From assembly GCA_023411215.1 (NCBI GenBank), contig JAEYOY010000076.1:1-64000 (forward strand): a stretch of 64,000 nucleotides of DNA. Direction: 5' to 3'. Below, in pieces: positions 60,464 through 64,000 of the stretch. Position numbers and translations under genes: made by a program. The DNA comes from Bacillota bacterium. GTDB lineage: Bacteria; Bacillota; Clostridia; Lachnospirales; Lachnospiraceae. Numbering within the stretch: position 1 is the first letter of the stretch; each line of letters opens with the position of its first letter. The notes below the pieces were generated by a model. It was not told the origin of the DNA. It saw only the letters and a list, made by a program, of their open reading frames with translations, and made no database searches.

Positions 60464-62893
60464 ATGAAAAAGCTATCTGCATATCTGTTAATTAGTATCC
60501 TTCTGGTATTAACATTAAGTGGTTGCTCCTCAAAACCTAAACAATCACCAGAATCGGGACAAAGTATATCAATATCGTCAATACCAGCAGCGAATCAGAC
60601 AGCCCCCACAGAGGTTAATGCAGTTCCCGATGATATCGATATTAAGCGAGCCTTAGAAAATGAGCTTGTACCGGAAGATATACAACAAGGTTGGGATGAT
60701 CCGATCACCTTTTCTCAGTTTTGTTCGCTATTACAGAAAGTGATAAAAAGTGTTGATCCTGCCGCTATCGATAAATTCAATCAGGCGGCTGAGCTGGCGC
60801 TCCAATCTGATTCACACATGCTTCGAGAGGATGGTATGCTGGCGTTATATTATGCAGCAGATGCTATCGGTGTTGACTTCTCCAATTACAATTGGGAATA
60901 TATCAATAATACGATTGGTGAGGAGTGGGATAAGCTCTCCTTTGATTACCCCCAGTTTCCCAAGTGGGAGGATGCTGCTTCCTTTGAAGATGCTGACTGG
61001 AATTATATGACCAGTGCCTATTTCTATTCCATGGGGCGTGCTTCATTATTTACTAACAACATATTATTTGACTATGATGCCACAAAAAAATCTATGCGGC
61101 CTAATGAGAAATTCACCGTGAAGGAAGCGGTTGCTGCTGCAGAACGTTTTATGGACAGCATTACGGTATATGCCTCAATGGAGGAAGCTAACGCAAATAC
61201 GATATTACAGGATACCATCGAAATAGCAAAAAAAATGCCGACTGTCTCTCCACAGGAGCTTCCGAAATGGCATGGCTATGCAATGGCTCTGTGGGATAAT
61301 CCCTCTCATTATAATTGGAGATATTTATCTGAAAATACGATAAAGCAGCTCTCAGATATCGGGTTTAATTTTCTCCGAATGGTATATCATTTTGATGAAC
61401 TTTTTAAAGAAGAAAACGGAACCTATGTTGTCAACCGGACTACCTTTGAGAATTTGGATGATATCATCACCTGGTGTGCAAAGTATAATATACATATCAC
61501 CGTTCAACTGCACCAGATCCCGGGGTATGGTACCAACGGTCCTAAAGAAAAAGAGATCATACTGGATATCCTGGATAATCCCAGGCATTATGAGCAGGCG
61601 CTGCAAATATATGATTATATGGCAAGCAGATACGCCAATGTTCCCTCGAACCTCCTGAGCTTTACCCTGCTCAGTGAGCCTTCCTTGAATTACTTTACCT
61701 TTGAATCCCATGCAAAGCTTGTAGAAGACTTGGCAAATACGATTCGAAAGTATACACCGGATCGATTGATTTTGGCCTCTGCTTTATCCTCTGACAGTCA
61801 GGATCATTGGACGGAGGCATTATGTTTTCAGCCTAACTATTCTTTGGATAGCTCCATTGTACAGGCGGAAAGCTATTACCCTTGGCACAATCTAAGACGC
61901 TCCGCTTTTACACAGCTGATGAACGGGTTTCCGTATGATGAGGCGGTTGTAGTCAGCAACATGCTTCAAGGTGAGTCCAAGCCGCTTACTCTGAAGGGTA
62001 ACTTTAAGGCAGGTACAGAAATTACCTATTACATAACGAATATGAATACCCCCAGCGAGTACCAAGAGAAAAATTATTTATTGTGTCTGGCTGACGGAAA
62101 GGAAATCGGCCGATATTCATTAAGCGGCTTCATTGAAGGTGAGAAGAACTGCAGCAGTATCCTGTTGGACAGTGAACAAAGATTTTTAGTGGATTTCTGT
62201 GATAACGGGAATTATAACGGCCTGGAAGTAACCTTTCAATTAACCAAAGCAGCATCTTCGGTTGAGCTTTCCATGAAAGGAACTGACCTTGCGTATCTCG
62301 GAATGAGCGATATCCAGATTAAGACACCCTCCGGACAAAACAATTCGTATATAGTGGTAGATAACCGCTATCAGCCTACCGGTATTCGTTATGAACAAGG
62401 GAGCTTCACCTCTACCATCATCCACTGTTCGGAGATATGGGAGGCTCCGGCTTCTACCGTTACGCTTCGGGAAGATGGAACGTATACCTGTGCAGAAACC
62501 TATAAAAGAGATGTTTATGATTTGAATTCTATGCGGGCATATTATGACAAATGGGAGGCCTGGTCGGAAGAAACCGGCGGAAGCTATCTTCAGTTTGAAT
62601 TTGTCTCAACCTTTTCTATGCCGGAACAGGTTAGAACCTCATATATGAAGGGAATTATGGAGGTATTTAAGGAATACGATGTCTCCTGGGTCTTTTCTGC
62701 TGATTTAACTCAATGCGGTGGAATCATTGTATTCAAAGGAGCCGAAGATATGGCAGCCACCATAAATTTGGCAGAAGCAGAATCGACCTGCATCCTTCCT
62801 GCCGACGGAAGCTATTCGGTAAATACCAATTATGATTATCCCTGTTACTATGACGATGCAGTAATCAAAGTTTTACAGGAATATATGAACTAA
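60464..62893 (+). CDS. GH5-like lipoprotein with altered catalytic residues
   Basis: 809 aa. Lipoprotein signal with lipobox LTLSGC (Cys21). The overall layout matches the GH5 protein at 44979-47198: N-terminal helical domain, TIM barrel, inserted beta-domain (~500-625, LKGNFKAGTEITYYITN), then a C-terminal part. The acid/base motif reads TLLSEPS (E405) instead of NLFNEPW, and the nucleophile strand reads YLQFEFVSTF, with F711 aligned to the catalytic E669 of the paralogue. So hydrolysis may be lost or changed. It is probably a surface glycan-binding or modified glycosidase. AAAGGAGAAGACGC precedes the ATG. Confidence 0.8.
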   Translation: MKKLSAYLLISILLVLTLSGCSSKPKQSPESGQSISISSIPAANQTAPTEVNAVPDDIDIKRALENELVPEDIQQGWDDPITFSQFCSLLQKVIKSVDPAAIDKFNQAAELALQSDSHMLREDGMLALYYAADAIGVDFSNYNWEYINNTIGEEWDKLSFDYPQFPKWEDAASFEDADWNYMTSAYFYSMGRASLFTNNILFDYDATKKSMRPNEKFTVKEAVAAAERFMDSITVYASMEEANANTILQDTIEIAKKMPTVSPQELPKWHGYAMALWDNPSHYNWRYLSENTIKQLSDIGFNFLRMVYHFDELFKEENGTYVVNRTTFENLDDIITWCAKYNIHITVQLHQIPGYGTNGPKEKEIILDILDNPRHYEQALQIYDYMASRYANVPSNLLSFTLLSEPSLNYFTFESHAKLVEDLANTIRKYTPDRLILASALSSDSQDHWTEALCFQPNYSLDSSIVQAESYYPWHNLRRSAFTQLMNGFPYDEAVVVSNMLQGESKPLTLKGNFKAGTEITYYITNMNTPSEYQEKNYLLCLADGKEIGRYSLSGFIEGEKNCSSILLDSEQRFLVDFCDNGNYNGLEVTFQLTKAASSVELSMKGTDLAYLGMSDIQIKTPSGQNNSYIVVDNRYQPTGIRYEQGSFTSTIIHCSEIWEAPASTVTLREDGTYTCAETYKRDVYDLNSMRAYYDKWEAWSEETGGSYLQFEFVSTFSMPEQVRTSYMKGIMEVFKEYDVSWVFSADLTQCGGIIVFKGAEDMAATINLAEAESTCILPADGSYSVNTNYDYPCYYDDAVIKVLQEYMN

Positions 62894-63063
62894 GAAGATA
62901 GTACGATTATCCATACAATCCTGAGAACCTATGTAATCGTCTTGAAATGCCTCCGTGTATACAATTGGTGTATATCAGCCTGCTGACTTGCAACCTAGAT
63001 GACATATTTATCGTCTATTTATGAGATAACTCTTATTATTGACCTACCAGGAGGAGATTAAAG

Positions 63064-64000
63064 ATGAAAACCTTTCTACCATTGTATAAAGATAAAAAAG
63101 GGTTTCTAACCCTTTTCATCCTACTATCGTTATTTGCAGCTGTACTTCTTTTTCCGCCACAAATAGCCCGTGCCTCCGAGAAGCAACCGGTTTATCAGGA
63201 TGATATCTATCGGTTTATTATTACCGATGAGGCTAAAAAAGAAGTTACTCTGATCGGCTTTGAAGCTGCAGACACCCGGAAAGAACTGATGATTCCCGGA
63301 ACGGCAAGCATAAACCAACAGACATATACTGTCCGACTTGTAGATCTTCACTGGGATTATTATGAGAATAGTTCATATGAAGATTTTTATGGCGGTGTTG
63401 AGAAGCTTACCGTTGCTGATACCTTTAAGGGAACACTCGATAATCCTCAATATGCTTTCAAGAACATCAGTACCATTGAATTTCTAGGAACAGACGTGCC
63501 ACAGAAAGTAAGTGTGAGCAAATCCAACCGGAGCCAGAATCCGGATGTCGTTTTTATCGTTCCCGTGGGAACAGAGGCGGATTACCGCCAGGTGATTGAA
63601 GAGTCCCTCTCCTATTATAACGGCAGTGACTTATATGAGATGAACATTCCTATGAATCCCACTATCATTACCAAGGGTACTACAAACATTGAGAATGGTG
63701 TATTCTCCAAAGATGGTTTACTTTATCAAGTGACCTCCTCTGCCATGACGGGCAATGGCAAGGTTCAGCTGATCGGTATTACCAATGAAAAGAAATATTC
63801 CTATCTTAATTTACCGAAAGAGCTTACGAGCAACAACTACACCTATCAGCTTACGAAGCTCTGCAGGTTCAGCCTGGTACGCATTGGCGCTGCAGCGATC
63901 GTTATTCCTGATACTGTTACTGAGATGGACTCTGCCGTCTTTGATCAACAGTTGGAACTATTATTTTTATCGAAGAACTGCAAGGTGATTCCCTCCAATA
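63064..64000 (+). CDS. BspA-like leucine-rich repeat secreted protein, 5' part
   Basis: The frame is open from the ATG at 63064 (after CCAGGAGGAGATTAAAG) to the right edge, 312 codons seen. A signal peptide (GFLTLFILLSLFAAVLLFPP, cut near ARASE) is followed by VYQDDIYRFIITDEAKKEVTLIGF and repeats of the BspA/LRR_5 type (LMIPGTASIN, VEKLTVADTF, IVIPDTVTEMDSAVF). Such surface proteins bind host or plant ligands. It follows the GH5-like lipoprotein by 170 nt and may belong to the same surface locus. The 3' end lies outside the window. Confidence 0.8.
   Translation, partial: MKTFLPLYKDKKGFLTLFILLSLFAAVLLFPPQIARASEKQPVYQDDIYRFIITDEAKKEVTLIGFEAADTRKELMIPGTASINQQTYTVRLVDLHWDYYENSSYEDFYGGVEKLTVADTFKGTLDNPQYAFKNISTIEFLGTDVPQKVSVSKSNRSQNPDVVFIVPVGTEADYRQVIEESLSYYNGSDLYEMNIPMNPTIITKGTTNIENGVFSKDGLLYQVTSSAMTGNGKVQLIGITNEKKYSYLNLPKELTSNNYTYQLTKLCRFSLVRIGAAAIVIPDTVTEMDSAVFDQQLELLFLSKNCKVIPSN

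Overview
The window reads as low-GC chromosome of an anaerobic, endospore-forming Clostridia, most likely Lachnospiraceae (Clostridium cluster XIVa). The basis is the 5' part of a 16S rRNA gene at 1-279 (minus), a YyaC-type sporulation protein, a SpoIIQ-like degenerate LytM protein, a YvyF-type flagellar protein, secreted GH5-like proteins, and the style of the ribosome binding sites. Species cannot be fixed from this. Most housekeeping genes lie on the minus strand, co-directional with the rRNA gene.

1-10.7 kb: start of an rrn operon with two tandem consensus promoters, then a KDPG aldolase with an extra VOC domain, CvpA, a WD40-like membrane protein, a membrane-anchored LysM protein whose N-terminus looks like an inactivated JAB/MPN domain, yyaC, a coiled-coil membrane protein, and secDF. 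10.8-19.6 kb: small single-domain enzymes (GNATs, methyltransferases, radical SAM, PHP, VOC, serine hydrolase) mixed with gene debris: a GNAT with an amber stop, a methyltransferase with an internal deletion, a fructose-bisphosphatase tail. 19.7-23 kb: a FecCD-type ABC transporter with a ModE-like regulator and a small NTPase, suggesting molybdate or tungstate uptake; the binding-protein gene is only a 3' fragment. 23-29.3 kb: a kinase remnant, HD protein, HTH-methyltransferase fusion, histidine phosphatase, ClC transporter, NUDIX, GNAT and a truncated methyltransferase.

29.6-37.3 kb: the core dnaX-ybaB-recR cluster, an HD-GYP protein, an M15 carboxypeptidase, the niacin regulator NiaR and a SpoIIQ-like protein. 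37.6-53.6 kb is an accessory block that starts at tRNA-Gly(CCC) and ends near a 19-bp exact copy of that tRNA's 3' end. It carries an ABC-F resistance ATPase, a MutT plus PLD-helicase-DUF3427 pair, a GH5 glycosidase, a GNAT, an S51 peptidase, a Gfo/Idh oxidoreductase and a DUF4091 protein. 53.6-64 kb: a HAD phosphatase, a LytTR/GHKL regulatory pair placed on either side of an esterase-MFS-phosphodiesterase operon, a second GH5-like lipoprotein with a damaged active site, and the start of a BspA-like secreted protein.

Two dispersed palindromic repeat families, several truncated genes and a ~150-nt foldback sequence show that the intergenic DNA has been turned over heavily. The most unusual items are the 86-108-nt palindromic repeat arrays, the tRNA-Gly tail copies, the MPN-like/LysM membrane protein and the MutT-helicase pair.
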